Shown in pieces: positions 16,051 through 25,026 of a stretch of DNA of 64,000 nucleotides. Each line of letters starts with the position of its first letter. Position 1 is the first letter of the stretch. The stretch covers positions 930,001 to 994,000 of the forward strand of contig NC_014532.2 in the NCBI RefSeq assembly GCF_000196875.2, read 5' to 3'. The translations under genes and the position numbers were made by a program. Under the pieces are notes generated by a model. The model saw only the letters and a list, made by a program, of their open reading frames with translations. It was not told the DNA's origin and searched no databases. This stretch comes from Halomonas elongata DSM 2581. GTDB lineage: Bacteria > Pseudomonadota > Gammaproteobacteria > Pseudomonadales > Halomonadaceae.

Positions 16051-16583
16051 TCACCTTCGTCTCAGGAGGTGCCCGTTCGGGCAAGAGTGCAGTGGCCGAG
16101 CAGCGGGTTCGCGCGACGTCAGGCGCCCGTGGTGTCGCCTGCTATTACCTGGCCACGGCGCGTGCCGGGGATGCCGAGATGGCACGACGCATCGACCGCC
16201 ACCGACGCGAGCGTGGCGAGGGCTGGATCACCCTCGAGGCGCCGCTGGATTTGCCCGGTGCGCTCGAACGGGTGACGCCGGGCAGCGCAGTGCTGCTCGA
16301 TTGCCTGACCCTGTGGGCCAGCCAGGCCATGTTCGAGGCCGGACTGGACGCGTCGGAGGGGCGCGCGATGCTGGCGCGCACGCTGGGTGAGGCAAGACGG
16401 CGGGCCCTCGATCTGGTGGTGGTGTCCAACGATCTCAACGAGGACGTGCCGCCTCGACATGCCGTGGCCCGTCGCTACCTGGCCTTCCTGCAGGCGCTGC
16501 ACCGGGACCTGGCCCGGGAAGCTGACCGGGTCATCGAGGTGGTGGCGGGGCAGGCCATTGACTGGAAGGGAGGCGACGGATGA
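16047..16583 (+). CDS. cobU: Adenosylcobinamide kinase / adenosylcobinamide-phosphate guanylyltransferase
   Basis: 178 aa. Walker A GGARSGKS (7-14), then ATARAGDAEMARRIDRHRRER containing the His region that is guanylylated in Salmonella CobU, then WITLEAP, VLLDCLTLW and VVVSNDLNEDVPP. It phosphorylates adenosylcobinamide and transfers GMP to it. Overlaps cobD and cobS by 4 nt each. This is the intact CobU; a second degenerate copy lies 1.3 kb downstream. Confidence 0.96.
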   Translation: MITFVSGGARSGKSAVAEQRVRATSGARGVACYYLATARAGDAEMARRIDRHRRERGEGWITLEAPLDLPGALERVTPGSAVLLDCLTLWASQAMFEAGLDASEGRAMLARTLGEARRRALDLVVVSNDLNEDVPPRHAVARRYLAFLQALHRDLAREADRVIEVVAGQAIDWKGGDG

Positions 16584-17338
16584 AGGACGCAGGCTATGGA
16601 GCGTTGCTGGCGCTCCAGTTCCTGACCCGCTTGCCGGTGCCGGTTGTCTGCCCATGGACCCCGGCGACCCGGCGCTGGGCGGCGCGCAGCTATCCCCTGG
16701 TGGGGCTCGTGATCGGCGTGCTGCTCGCGCTGCTCGGCATGGCGCTGCGCGATGCCTGGCCGGCGCCGCTCGTCGCCCTGGCCCTGCTCAGCGGGTGGGT
16801 GGCGCTGAGCGGCGGCCTGCACCTGGATGGCCTGATGGATCTGGCCGATGCCCTGGGCTGCCAGTCGTCCGGCGAACGGCGCTGGGCGATCATGAAGGAC
16901 CCCCACGTCGGAAGCTTTGCGGTACTGGCCCTGGTGCTTCACCTGGCCTGGAAGGGCATGCTGCTCTGGGTACTGCTCGACGAGGGCGCGAGCCTCTGGG
17001 CCCTGGTGGCGATTCCGGCCCTGGCGCGCTGGGGGGCCGTCGCCCTGCTGGTGGGCGTGCCGGCGGCGCGCGACGAAGGCCTGGCGCATGCCTGGCAAAG
17101 GAGTCTCGGACATCGCGAGGCATGGCTGGCGGCGTTGCCGGCCGTAGCGGTGCTGGCCTGGGTGCCGGGAGGCATCTGGCTGGCCTTGGCCATGGCCGTG
17201 TTCATCGTGATCTATGGCGGCGCGATGCGCCGGAGTTTCGGCGGCATCAACGGCGACATCGTCGGCGCCGCCATCGAGGGAGGGGAATTATGGTTGCTGT
17301 TGATCGCCTGGAGCTGGTGGTCGTACGTCATGGTCTGA
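16580..17338 (+). CDS. cobS: Adenosylcobinamide-GDP ribazoletransferase (cobalamin synthase)
   Basis: 252 aa integral membrane protein that joins alpha-ribazole to adenosylcobinamide-GDP. Motifs: ALQFLTRLPVP at the N-terminus, GGLHLDGLMDLADALGC (the conserved Asp-rich loop), MKDPHVGSFAVLAL, and a C-terminal FGGINGDIVGAAIE. Multiple transmembrane segments. It overlaps cobU by 4 nt, and the following cobC starts 49 nt before its stop codon. Confidence 0.95.
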   Translation: MKDAGYGALLALQFLTRLPVPVVCPWTPATRRWAARSYPLVGLVIGVLLALLGMALRDAWPAPLVALALLSGWVALSGGLHLDGLMDLADALGCQSSGERRWAIMKDPHVGSFAVLALVLHLAWKGMLLWVLLDEGASLWALVAIPALARWGAVALLVGVPAARDEGLAHAWQRSLGHREAWLAALPAVAVLAWVPGGIWLALAMAVFIVIYGGAMRRSFGGINGDIVGAAIEGGELWLLLIAWSWWSYVMV

Positions 17339-17928
17339 CGGCCTGGAACCGGCAGCGCCGCTACCAGGGCCGGCGCGACATTCCGTTGCTGATGCCGGAT
17401 TCTGTGCCGGCCATGGATCGCCTGCGTCGCCATCTGGCGGATCAGGACTTCGACGCCGTCTACGCCAGCGACCTGACACGCTGCCGGCAGACGCTTGCCC
17501 ACCTGTCCGAAGGGCGGACGTGGCCGGCGCCGCGCTTCGATGCGCGGTTGCGCGAGCTCGATTTCGGTGCCTACGAGGGGCGGACCTATGACGAGCTCAA
17601 GGACCTCGCCGGCTACCGTGCCTGGATCGACAGTCAAGGGGAGTCGGCGCCCCCGGACGGCGAGTCCGCCGCGGCGATGCGCGAGCGTCTCTCCGCCTGG
17701 CTGACAGAGGCGCTGGCAACGGCCGAGGCGGAGCGGCATCGGCGGATACTGGCGGTGGCCCATGGCGGGGTGATTCGCGAACTGCGGCGGCGCTTCGAGA
17801 CCGTCGATTTCTGGGAAGGCAGCGTCGGCCAGGCCGAAGGGCGTTGCTGGTCGCTGGAGTACAGCGAAGGAGAATGGCAATGCAGTTGTTCATCGGCGGT
17901 GCCCACGCCGGCAAGCGCGACCTCGTAG
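17290..17928 (+). CDS. cobC: Alpha-ribazole phosphatase (histidine phosphatase superfamily)
   Basis: 212 aa. The RHG motif VVRHGLTAWN (catalytic His14), ASDLTRCRQT, the acid residue in RELDFGAYEGRTYDEL, and the second histidine in VAHGGVIRELRR define the family. It removes the 5'-phosphate from alpha-ribazole phosphate or adenosylcobalamin phosphate. The ATG at 17290 follows AGGGGAATT and lies inside cobS; the frame is open further upstream but only as a shadow. The next gene overlaps its 3' end by 49 nt. Confidence 0.9.
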   Translation: MVAVDRLELVVVRHGLTAWNRQRRYQGRRDIPLLMPDSVPAMDRLRRHLADQDFDAVYASDLTRCRQTLAHLSEGRTWPAPRFDARLRELDFGAYEGRTYDELKDLAGYRAWIDSQGESAPPDGESAAAMRERLSAWLTEALATAEAERHRRILAVAHGGVIRELRRRFETVDFWEGSVGQAEGRCWSLEYSEGEWQCSCSSAVPTPASATS

Positions 17929-18323
17929 CCTCGCGCTTTCCCGAGGCGGTCTGGTCGACGGCCGAGGAAGAGCCCTGGCGCGAGGAGCGCCCGGCGGGGC
18001 GGACGCGGGTGATCACCGGCTGGCACCATTGGCTGGAGACCGCCCTGGCGGCGGAGAGCGATGACGACCGGCTGCGGGCCCGGCTCGGCGAGCGGCTCGA
18101 GGCGCTCTACCAGGCCGAGGCTGCGCATGACATCGAATGGGTACTGATCCTGCCCGAAATGGGGCGGGGCATCGTGCCCCTCGAGCCGCGGGATCGGCGT
18201 CTGCGCGATCTGGCCGGCTGGCTCGCCCAGGACGCCGCGGTGCGTGCCGATGAGGTGTGGTACCTGCGTCATGGCCTGGCGAGTTGCCTGAAACGACGCA
18301 GTGCCGCCCGCTCGGCGCGTTGA
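17880..18323 (+). CDS. Second, degenerate CobU-like nucleotide-binding protein
   Basis: 147 aa, last gene of the cobalamin assembly operon. It starts like CobU (MQLFIGGAHAGKRDLV) with a Walker A variant GGAHAGKR (6-13). The following CobU block (D-x-E-M and H-R motif with the guanylylated His) is replaced by ITGWHHWLETAL, and VLILPEMGRGIVPLE stands where CobU has its VVSNE/D-GxGIVP motif. So the kinase core and the GxGIVP loop survive, but the guanylyltransferase site appears lost. AGGAG 7 nt upstream of the ATG at 17880. It may be a cobinamide kinase or a regulatory paralogue. Confidence 0.7.
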   Translation: MQLFIGGAHAGKRDLVASRFPEAVWSTAEEEPWREERPAGRTRVITGWHHWLETALAAESDDDRLRARLGERLEALYQAEAAHDIEWVLILPEMGRGIVPLEPRDRRLRDLAGWLAQDAAVRADEVWYLRHGLASCLKRRSAARSAR

Positions 18324-18360
18324 CGCCCCCACGTTCGGTTGCTAGCTTACGCGCACTCTC

Positions 18361-18550
18361 AGGTGTCCGAGGCCCGCGCAGATGGGCCAGGATGAAACGG
18401 GAAGTCGGTGCGCTCCGGATGGAGCCAGTCCGACGCTGCCCCCGCAACGGTGATCGAGTCGAGGGTTCGCCATAAGCCACTGTGCCTGGCACGGGAAGGC
18501 GGCGACCCGAAGCGTCAATGCTTGCTCGTCAGCCCGGAGACCGGCCTGGG
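18361..18550 (+). promoter_or_regulatory. Cobalamin riboswitch controlling btuB
   Basis: The aptamer landmarks occur in order: GGGAAGTCGGTG (~18399-18410), the B12 box GACGCTGCCCCCGCAACGGT (18432-18451), GCCACTG (18476-18482), CGGGAAGGC (~18492-18500) and the closing GCCCGGAGACCGGCC (~18532-18546). About 135 nt of leader follow before the btuB ATG, with a possible expression-platform hairpin pairing GCGGTGGG (~18568) to a CCGCC/ACCGC stretch (~18590-18601). AdoCbl binding should lower btuBFCD expression. Confidence 0.95.
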
Positions 18551-18685
18551 AACGCATGCCTGGACGCGGTGGGTGGTCCATGGGCAGGGCCCGCCAACCG
18601 CTAGATGCCGTGTCCCGACCCGTCCCGCGTCCGACCATTCAAGGGTTCATGCCGCACGGGTGCGTGTGGCTCCGGGACGAACATC

Positions 18686-20509
18686 ATGACGACTTCTCGC
18701 TATTTCCGCTGGGGCCTGGCTTCTCTCTGCCTGGGCGCCACACCGCTGGCCAACGCCGCTCCGAACGACACCGACGCCGATACCGAACAGCGGCTCGATC
18801 CGGTGGTGGTATCCGCCACCCTGGCACCGCGCACGGCCAGCCAATCGCTGTCCTCTGTCTCGGTCATCGACGAGGCGACGCTGCGCCGCCAGGATCCCAC
18901 CGACATCACCGATGTGTTGCGCGCCCAGCCCGGCGTGGAGGTTTCCTCCAACGGCAGCTTCGGCAAGAACAGCAGTGTCTACCTGCGTGGAGCCGGCAGC
19001 CAGTCCACGCCGCTGATGATCGACGGCATCCGCCTGCGCTCCGCCACCGCCGGCGGCCCGTCCTGGGAGTTTCTCGACCCGCGCATGTTCGAGCGCGTCG
19101 AGGTGGTGCGCGGCCCGCGCGGCAGCCTCTATGGCGCCGATGCGGTGGGCGGCGTGGTTCAACTGTTCACGCCGGAAGGCGAGGGCGAGCCGACCCCGCG
19201 GATTACCCTGGGCGGCGGCAGCTTCGATACTCGCCGCGCCAGCGCATCGCTGTCGGGCAGCGAGGACGGCACTCGCTACTACGTGGCCGCCAGCCGGCTG
19301 GAGAGCGACGGCTACGAGATCGTCGACGGAGAGGGCGACAAGGGCTATGACAACACCACCGGCTTGATGAGCCTCTCTCACACCTTCGAGAGCGGCGCCG
19401 AGCTTGGGGTGCTGGGGCTGCGGGCGCGAGGCAACACCGAGTTCGATTCCTTCGGTACGCCCAGCGATACCGACTACGTGCAGCAGGTGGCCGGCGTTTA
19501 TGGCGAGCTGCCGATCACCGACACCTGGCGCAGCCGCCTGACGCTCAGTGAGGCGCGGGACGAGCGAGAGACCCACGGCGGCACCGGTGAGTCGGTCTTC
19601 GATACCCGTACTCGCACCGCCCGCTGGGAGAACACCCTCGCCCTCGGTCGCCATGAACTGGTCGCTGGCACCGAATATGCCCGTGACGACGTCGACTCCA
19701 CCGTCGATTACGACGAGGATAGCCGTGACAACACAGCCGTCTTCACCCAGGCGCTGCTGGACTTCTCGCCGCTGACTGTCCAGGCCGCGCTGCGCCACGA
19801 CGACAACGAGGCCTACGGCGAGGAGACGACCGGCAGCCTGGCGCTGGGCTATGAGCTCGACGACATCCATACCCTGCGTGCCAGTTATGGCACGGCCTTC
19901 CGCGCGCCGACCTTCAATGATCTTTACTATCCCGGCTTCGCCAACCCCGACCTTGATCCGGAAGAGTCCGAAAGTGTCGAGCTCGGCCTGCGTGGCCAGC
20001 TCGGCCGCGGCTTCTGGGACCTGGCGTTCTACCAGACCGATATCGATGACCTGATCTCCAATATCGATACCGACGGCGATGGGTTCGTGGATACGCCAGA
20101 GAACGTCGAGCGTGCACGGATTCGCGGCGTGGAGCTTTCCACCGGCGCGGAAGTGCTGGACTGGAGCCTGCGTGCCGCCCTGACCTATACCGATCCCGAG
20201 GATCGCGAAACCGGCAATCAGCTGGCGCGTCGGGCCAAGAAAAGCCTGCGCTTCGACGCCGACCGCGAACTGGGCGACTGGACGCTGGGCGGCTCAGTGA
20301 TCGCCCAGGGCGAACGCTACGACGATGCCGAGAACCAGCAGCGTCTCGGCGGCTTCGCCACCTTCGACCTGCGTGCCAGCTGGGACTTCGCCCCGGGCTG
20401 GTCGACCCGCCTGACGCTGGAGAACCTGCTCGACAAGCAGTACCAGACTGTTGGTGGCTACGACAGCGCCGGCCGTGCGGCCTTTCTCAGCGTGAGCTTC
20501 GGCGGTTGA
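18686..20509 (+). CDS. btuB: TonB-dependent cobalamin outer-membrane receptor
   Basis: 607 aa, typical BtuB length. A signal peptide ends near ANAAPND; the TonB box is LDPVVVSAT (~34-42); the plug domain follows with DVLRAQPGVEVSSNGSFGKNSSVYLRGAGSQSTPLMIDGIRL and VEVVRGPRGSLYGADAVGGVV. The beta-barrel runs to the C-terminus, ending in an aromatic-terminated strand (AFLSVSFGG). Context (B12 riboswitch upstream; BtuF, BtuC and BtuD downstream) makes corrinoids the substrate. The ATG at 18686 is preceded by a weak site (GGGACGA). The stop overlaps the btuF start. Confidence 0.94.
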   Translation: MTTSRYFRWGLASLCLGATPLANAAPNDTDADTEQRLDPVVVSATLAPRTASQSLSSVSVIDEATLRRQDPTDITDVLRAQPGVEVSSNGSFGKNSSVYLRGAGSQSTPLMIDGIRLRSATAGGPSWEFLDPRMFERVEVVRGPRGSLYGADAVGGVVQLFTPEGEGEPTPRITLGGGSFDTRRASASLSGSEDGTRYYVAASRLESDGYEIVDGEGDKGYDNTTGLMSLSHTFESGAELGVLGLRARGNTEFDSFGTPSDTDYVQQVAGVYGELPITDTWRSRLTLSEARDERETHGGTGESVFDTRTRTARWENTLALGRHELVAGTEYARDDVDSTVDYDEDSRDNTAVFTQALLDFSPLTVQAALRHDDNEAYGEETTGSLALGYELDDIHTLRASYGTAFRAPTFNDLYYPGFANPDLDPEESESVELGLRGQLGRGFWDLAFYQTDIDDLISNIDTDGDGFVDTPENVERARIRGVELSTGAEVLDWSLRAALTYTDPEDRETGNQLARRAKKSLRFDADRELGDWTLGGSVIAQGERYDDAENQQRLGGFATFDLRASWDFAPGWSTRLTLENLLDKQYQTVGGYDSAGRAAFLSVSFGG

Positions 20510-21420
20510 TGCCGGCGGGAGGCGACACGCGGTGCCCGATGGCCCTGGCCGTCTGGCTGGGGCTTGGTCTGGCGGGGGCTGGGCAAGCCCAGGCCGAGGA
20601 TCAGGTTTGCGTGACCGACGATGCCGAGCGCGAGGTCTGCCTGCCGGCGCCGGCCGAGCGTATCGTGGCGCTCTCGCCCGGGGTCACCGAACTGCTCTAC
20701 GCGGCGGGTGCCGGTGATCGGCTGGTGGGGGCGGTCAGCTTCAGCGACTATCCTCCCGAGGCCGCCGACCTGCCGCGGGTGGGCAGTTACGATCGCCTTG
20801 ATCTCGAGGCGCTGCTGGCCTTGTCGCCGGATCTGGTGGTGGCCTGGGCCGGCGGCAATCCCGAGCAGCAGCTCGAGCGGTTGCCCGAACTCGGTGCGCC
20901 GGTGTTCTTCTCCGATGCCGCCGACTTCGACGCCATCGCGTCGAGCCTGGAGCGCTTCGCCGCGCTTGCCGGCAGCGAGGCCGAGGGGCACGAGGCTGCC
21001 GAGCGTCTGCGCGGGGAAGTGGCCGAACTGCGGGCACGCCATGCCGACAGCGTTCCGGTCGATGTCTTCTATCAGATCTGGGAATCACCGCTGATGACGA
21101 TCAACGGCGAGCACTGGATCAGTCAGGCGCTGGCATTGTGCGGAGGCGTCAACCTCTTCGCCGAGCAGTCGTCGCTGGTGCCGCGCATCGGCGTCGAGGC
21201 GGTACTGGCCCGGGATCCGGAAGCGATCATCACCGGCGGGATGGGCAAGGCCGATTCCACCTGGCTCGAGGCCTGGCGCGATTTTCCGGACATGACGGCG
21301 GTACGTCGCGACAACCTCTTTTTCGTCAATCCGGACCTGGTGCAGCGCGCGACCCCCAGGCTGCTGGAGGGAACCCGCCAGATCTGCCATCACCTGGAGG
21401 TGGTACGTGAGCGACGCTGA
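20509..21420 (+). CDS. btuF: Periplasmic cobalamin-binding protein
   Basis: 303 aa. The signal region (MALAVWLGLGLAGAGQAQA) cleaves near residue 28. Class III binding-protein features: RIVALSPGVTELLYAAGAGDRLVGAV, DYPPEAADLPRVGSYDRLDLEALLALSPDLVVAW, then a helical linker and a C-lobe with VFYQIWESPLMTINGEHWI, as in BtuF. It delivers corrinoids to BtuCD. The ATG at 20509 overlaps the btuB stop; an internal Met at 20539 would also preserve the signal peptide. It overlaps btuC by 14 nt. Confidence 0.93.
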   Translation: MPAGGDTRCPMALAVWLGLGLAGAGQAQAEDQVCVTDDAEREVCLPAPAERIVALSPGVTELLYAAGAGDRLVGAVSFSDYPPEAADLPRVGSYDRLDLEALLALSPDLVVAWAGGNPEQQLERLPELGAPVFFSDAADFDAIASSLERFAALAGSEAEGHEAAERLRGEVAELRARHADSVPVDVFYQIWESPLMTINGEHWISQALALCGGVNLFAEQSSLVPRIGVEAVLARDPEAIITGGMGKADSTWLEAWRDFPDMTAVRRDNLFFVNPDLVQRATPRLLEGTRQICHHLEVVRERR

Positions 21421-22405
21421 GACCCGGCGCAGCGGGATACCGACGGGTATCTGGCCGCTGGTGCTGCTGGCGCTGGCGGCACTCCTGTCACAGGGGCTGG
21501 CCCTGGCGCTGGGTAGCGTGTCGCTGTCGCCGGATGCACTGCTCGCCGTGCTCGGGGGCGGTGGCGAATCGCTGCATCGCACCCTGGTCCTCGACCTGCG
21601 GCTTCCCCGGGCGTTGGCGGCCTTCGGTACCGGCGCGCTGCTCGCCCTGGCCGGCGCCCTGATGCAGGTGCTGCTGCGCAACCCCCTGGCCGATCCCTAT
21701 GTGCTGGGGCTCTCCGGCGGTGCCTCGGTGAGCGCCCTGCTGGCCATGCTGGCCGGCCTGGGCGGTTCGCTGGTCGCCGGGGCGGCCTTCGGTGGCGCCC
21801 TGGCTTCGACGCTGATCGTCTTCGGCCTGGCGCATGGCACGGGTAGCTGGACGCCGACCCGCATGCTGCTCACCGGTGTGGTGATGGCGGCCGGCTGGAG
21901 TGCCCTGATCAGTTTCCTGCTGGCGGTGAGCCCGGTCGAGCAGTTGCCCGGCATGCTCTACTGGCTGATGGGAGACCTGAGCTATGCGGGCTCGCCCTGG
22001 CTGGTGCTGGGCGTGGCCGCGCTCAGTCTGGTGGTGATGGCGCCGCTGGGGCGCACCCTCAATGTGCTGGCGCGCGGCGGGATGCAGGCCGCCGCACTCG
22101 GCGTGGCGGTGCGTCCCCTGGAGTGGACGCTGTATCTGGTCGCCAGCCTGCTCACCGCCGTGGCGGTGACCACCGCCGGCAGCATCGGCTTCGTGGGGTT
22201 GATGGTGCCGCACATGCTGCGTCTGCGACTGGGCAACGACCAAAGGCTGATCCTGCCGGCCAGCCTGCTGGCCGGTGGCACCCTGCTGACGCTCGCCGAT
22301 ACCCTGGCGCGCACCCTGATCGCGCCGCAGCAATTGCCGGTGGGCGTGATCACTGCGTTGCTGGGCGTGCCGAGCTTTCTCTACCTGCTCTATCGGAGTC
22401 GCTGA
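21407..22405 (+). CDS. btuC: Cobalamin ABC transporter permease
   Basis: 332 aa FecCD-type permease with about ten membrane segments. Conserved blocks: LRLPRALAAFGTGALLALAGALMQ, RNPLADPYVLGLSGGAS, and GSIGFVGLMVPHMLRL, which forms the BtuD-contact region. GTG start overlapping btuF; stop overlaps btuD start by 1 nt. Forms the inner-membrane channel for corrinoid import. Confidence 0.95.
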   Translation: MSDAETRRSGIPTGIWPLVLLALAALLSQGLALALGSVSLSPDALLAVLGGGGESLHRTLVLDLRLPRALAAFGTGALLALAGALMQVLLRNPLADPYVLGLSGGASVSALLAMLAGLGGSLVAGAAFGGALASTLIVFGLAHGTGSWTPTRMLLTGVVMAAGWSALISFLLAVSPVEQLPGMLYWLMGDLSYAGSPWLVLGVAALSLVVMAPLGRTLNVLARGGMQAAALGVAVRPLEWTLYLVASLLTAVAVTTAGSIGFVGLMVPHMLRLRLGNDQRLILPASLLAGGTLLTLADTLARTLIAPQQLPVGVITALLGVPSFLYLLYRSR

Positions 22406-23172
22406 TGGCGAGCCTCGAAGCGCATGGCTTGATCGTCGATGTGCCGGGGCGTGCCTCGGGGCGTCCCCTCGACCTGCGTATGGCGCCGGGCGAGCGATGG
22501 GGCGTGCTGGGCCCCAATGGGGCCGGCAAGACCACCTTGCTGCATACCCTGGCGGGCCTTAGGGCGCCGCGCGACGGGGAGGTGCATCTCGAAGGGAGGG
22601 CACTGTCGCGCTGGCGTCGCCGGGAGGTGGCCAGGCGGCTGGGCGTGGTGTTCCAGGAGCGCCACGATGAGTTTCCCGCCAGCGTGCTGGAAACCGCGTT
22701 GATCGGCCGGCATCCCTATCTGTCGCCCTGGCAGCGGGAAGGGGAGACGGATATCGCGCGAGCCCGGGAAGCGCTCCGGCGTCTCGAACTCGAGCACCTG
22801 GAAGACCGGCTGGTGTCGAGCCTCTCCGGCGGCGAACGCCAGAGGGTCAGCCTGGCCACGGTCCTGACCCAGGCGCCGTGCTGGTGGCTCGTCGATGAGC
22901 CGACCAATCACCTCGATCTCCACCATCAGGTGGCGACCATGGCGTTGCTCGAGCAGCAGGCACGGCAGGGATGCGGCGTGGTGATGTGCCTGCATGACCT
23001 CAACCTGGCGGCGCGCTGGTGCAGCCATCTGCTGTTGCTGTATCCCGATGGCGAGGCCTGCTGGGGGGCGGCTCGTGACATGCTGGTGCCCGAGGCCCTG
23101 GAACGGCTCTATGATCAAGCCCTGACCACCGTGGAAGTCGACGGCGCGCCGGTCTTCGTGCCCGTGCGGTAA
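22405..23172 (+). CDS. btuD: Cobalamin ABC transporter ATP-binding protein
   Basis: 255 aa ABC ATPase. Walker A GPNGAGKTT (~35-43), Q-loop VVFQERHDEF, signature [12 protein letters not shown], Walker [14 protein letters not shown] and switch His in MCLHDLNLAARW. The chain resembles BtuD/HmuV-type ATPases. It starts within the btuC stop (TGATG). The gene ends 25 nt from the convergent ABC ATPase gene with no clear terminator between them. Confidence 0.94.
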   Translation: MASLEAHGLIVDVPGRASGRPLDLRMAPGERWGVLGPNGAGKTTLLHTLAGLRAPRDGEVHLEGRALSRWRRREVARRLGVVFQERHDEFPASVLETALIGRHPYLSPWQREGETDIARAREALRRLELEHLEDRLVSSLSGGERQRVSLATVLTQAPCWWLVDEPTNHLDLHHQVATMALLEQQARQGCGVVMCLHDLNLAARWCSHLLLLYPDGEACWGAARDMLVPEALERLYDQALTTVEVDGAPVFVPVR

Positions 23173-23197
23173 GGGCAGGGCCGGATCCGGGAGAGAC

Positions 23198-23962
23198 CTA
23201 CAGCGCGTGGCGAAAGCGCAGGATGGTGCGACCATCCTGCGGATCGTCGATGAGATCGGCATGCACGCTGAAGGTATGCCGCAGTCGATCCAGGGTCAGC
23301 ACCTGCCGGGGCGGGCCGATATCGATCAGGCGTCCGCCTTCCATCACGCCGATGCGGTCGCAATCCATGGCCTGGCCGAGATCGTGCAGGGCGAGGACCA
23401 CCGTGATCGGTAGTTGCTTGACCAGTTGCAGGATCGATAACTGGTGGCGCACGTCCAGATGGTTGGTGGGCTCATCGAGCAGCAGGGCGCGCGGTTGCTG
23501 AGCCAGGGCCCGCGCGATGTGCACGCGCTGACGTTCGCCGCCGGACAGCGTATGCCAGAGGCGATTCTCCAGATGACGCATGCCGACATCCTCGAGGGCA
23601 CGGGAGACGATGGCATCATCCTGCTCGGACCAGGGCCGCAACGGGGAGAGGAAGGGCGTCCGGCCCAGGGCGACCGCCTCGCGTGCCTCGAGCCGATCGA
23701 GGGTGTCCGCCTGTTGCTCGACGAAGGCGATGGCACGGGCGATGTCGGGTCGCCGCATTGCGCTCATGGGCTGGCCGTCGACCAGCACGCGCCCGGCCTT
23801 CGGCTTGCGCAGTCCGGCGAGCATGCGCAGCAGGGTGGTCTTGCCGGAGCCATTGGGGCCGATCAGGCCGAAGGTCTCGCCGGATTCCACCGTGAGGCTG
23901 ACGTCGTCCAGTAGCCTGTGCCCGTGAACTTTCCAGTCGATGTGTTCGGCGGCCAGTCTCAT
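23198..23962 (-). CDS. FecCD-type ABC transporter ATP-binding protein
   Basis: 254 aa. Walker [10 protein letters not shown], signature [12 protein letters not shown], Walker [12 protein letters not shown], and the H-loop [27 protein letters not shown] near the C-terminus is typical of FepC/HemV-like ATPases. Third gene of a minus-strand SBP-permease-ATPase set; it overlaps the permease by 4 nt. Its arrangement beside a cobalamin locus recalls the PA2912-PA2914 transporter of P. aeruginosa. The substrate is probably a metal or metal chelate rather than B12, since a separate complete btuBFCD exists. Confidence 0.88.
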   Translation of the reverse strand: MRLAAEHIDWKVHGHRLLDDVSLTVESGETFGLIGPNGSGKTTLLRMLAGLRKPKAGRVLVDGQPMSAMRRPDIARAIAFVEQQADTLDRLEAREAVALGRTPFLSPLRPWSEQDDAIVSRALEDVGMRHLENRLWHTLSGGERQRVHIARALAQQPRALLLDEPTNHLDVRHQLSILQLVKQLPITVVLALHDLGQAMDCDRIGVMEGGRLIDIGPPRQVLTLDRLRHTFSVHADLIDDPQDGRTILRFRHAL

Positions 23963-25026
23963 CGTCTCTTCGCTCCGCGAATCAGGATCAAGGCGAATGC
24001 CGGCGCCCCGATCAATGCCGTGACCACGCCGATCGGCAGCACCTGCCCCGACACCAGGGTGCGCGAGAGGATGTCCGAGGCGATCAGGAAGATCGCGCCC
24101 GCCAGTGCCGAGGCCGGCACCAGGCGGGTGTGGCGGCTGCCGACGAGGAAACGCATGGCGTGGGGAATCACCAGGCCCACGAAACCGATGGCGCCGACCA
24201 TGGAAACCATCACGGCGGTTACCAGCGCCATGGCAGCGATCAGCACGCCTCGCACCCGGCGCACGGGAATGCCGAGCGAGGCGGCGCTGTCGGTGCCGAA
24301 GGTAAAGGCATCCAGTGCGCGTCGGTGCCAGAGGCAGATCACCAGGCCCGTCAAGGCGGCGGGCAAGCCCAGGAAGACGTCTTCCCAGCGCACGCCGGAA
24401 AGGTTGCCCATCAGCCAGAACATGATGCCGCGGGCCTGCTCGGCACTCGCCGACTTGGCAATGATGAAGGCCGTGAGGGCATTGAACAGCTGAGAGCCGG
24501 CAATGCCGGCGAGGATGATGGCCCCCGCCGCTTGGGTGCCACGGCCGCCGCCGGTGCTGCTGCCGGCAGCATGGGCGAGGGCCACGACCAGGCCAAAGGC
24601 CAGGCCGGCGCCGGCGAAGGCCCCGAGCGACAGCGTCAGGACGCCGGTGCCGACACCGGCAATGGTGACCGTGACGGCGCCGGTCGAGGCTCCGGCGGAG
24701 ATTCCCATCAGGAAGGGATCGGCGAGCGGGTTGCGCAGCAGGGCCTGGAGAACGACGCCAGCCAGAGCCAGCCCGGCGCCGCAGCAAGCCGCGAGAATCG
24801 CGCGGCTGAGCCGGTAATCCCAGATGATGCCGGCCTCGATCCGGTCGACGGCGAATGACGTCCCCCCTAATCGGTTGGCCAGTACCTTGAGGATGGTGTC
24901 CATGGGGATCGACGTCTCGCCGATGGCAGTGCCAGCCATTATCGCGACGAACAGTACCAGCGGCGTCAGCCATATCCAGTGCCATTCCGAGCGCGCGGGG
25001 GCGGCGCTTGCCACGGTCGCTATCAT
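23959..25026 (-). CDS. FecCD-type ABC transporter permease
   Basis: 355 aa with about ten membrane segments. Family blocks: YRLSRAILAACCGAGLALAG, RNPLADPFLMGISAGAST, VSMVGAIGFVGLVIPHAMR, and a C-terminal QVLPIGVVTALIGAPAF. The N-terminal ~30 residues are an unusually long cytoplasmic lead. Overlaps the binding-protein gene by 4 nt and the ATPase gene by 4 nt. Shares the FecCD fold with BtuC in the adjacent plus-strand operon but is clearly a separate transporter. Confidence 0.9.
   Translation of the reverse strand: MIATVASAAPARSEWHWIWLTPLVLFVAIMAGTAIGETSIPMDTILKVLANRLGGTSFAVDRIEAGIIWDYRLSRAILAACCGAGLALAGVVLQALLRNPLADPFLMGISAGASTGAVTVTIAGVGTGVLTLSLGAFAGAGLAFGLVVALAHAAGSSTGGGRGTQAAGAIILAGIAGSQLFNALTAFIIAKSASAEQARGIMFWLMGNLSGVRWEDVFLGLPAALTGLVICLWHRRALDAFTFGTDSAASLGIPVRRVRGVLIAAMALVTAVMVSMVGAIGFVGLVIPHAMRFLVGSRHTRLVPASALAGAIFLIASDILSRTLVSGQVLPIGVVTALIGAPAFALILIRGAKRR

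Noticed and set aside
17844..18323. Idea that the second CobU-like gene is a frameshifted duplicate
   Set aside because: The frame is intact with a good ribosome site and operon overlap, and its divergence is spread over the whole length, which fits a paralogue more than a broken copy.
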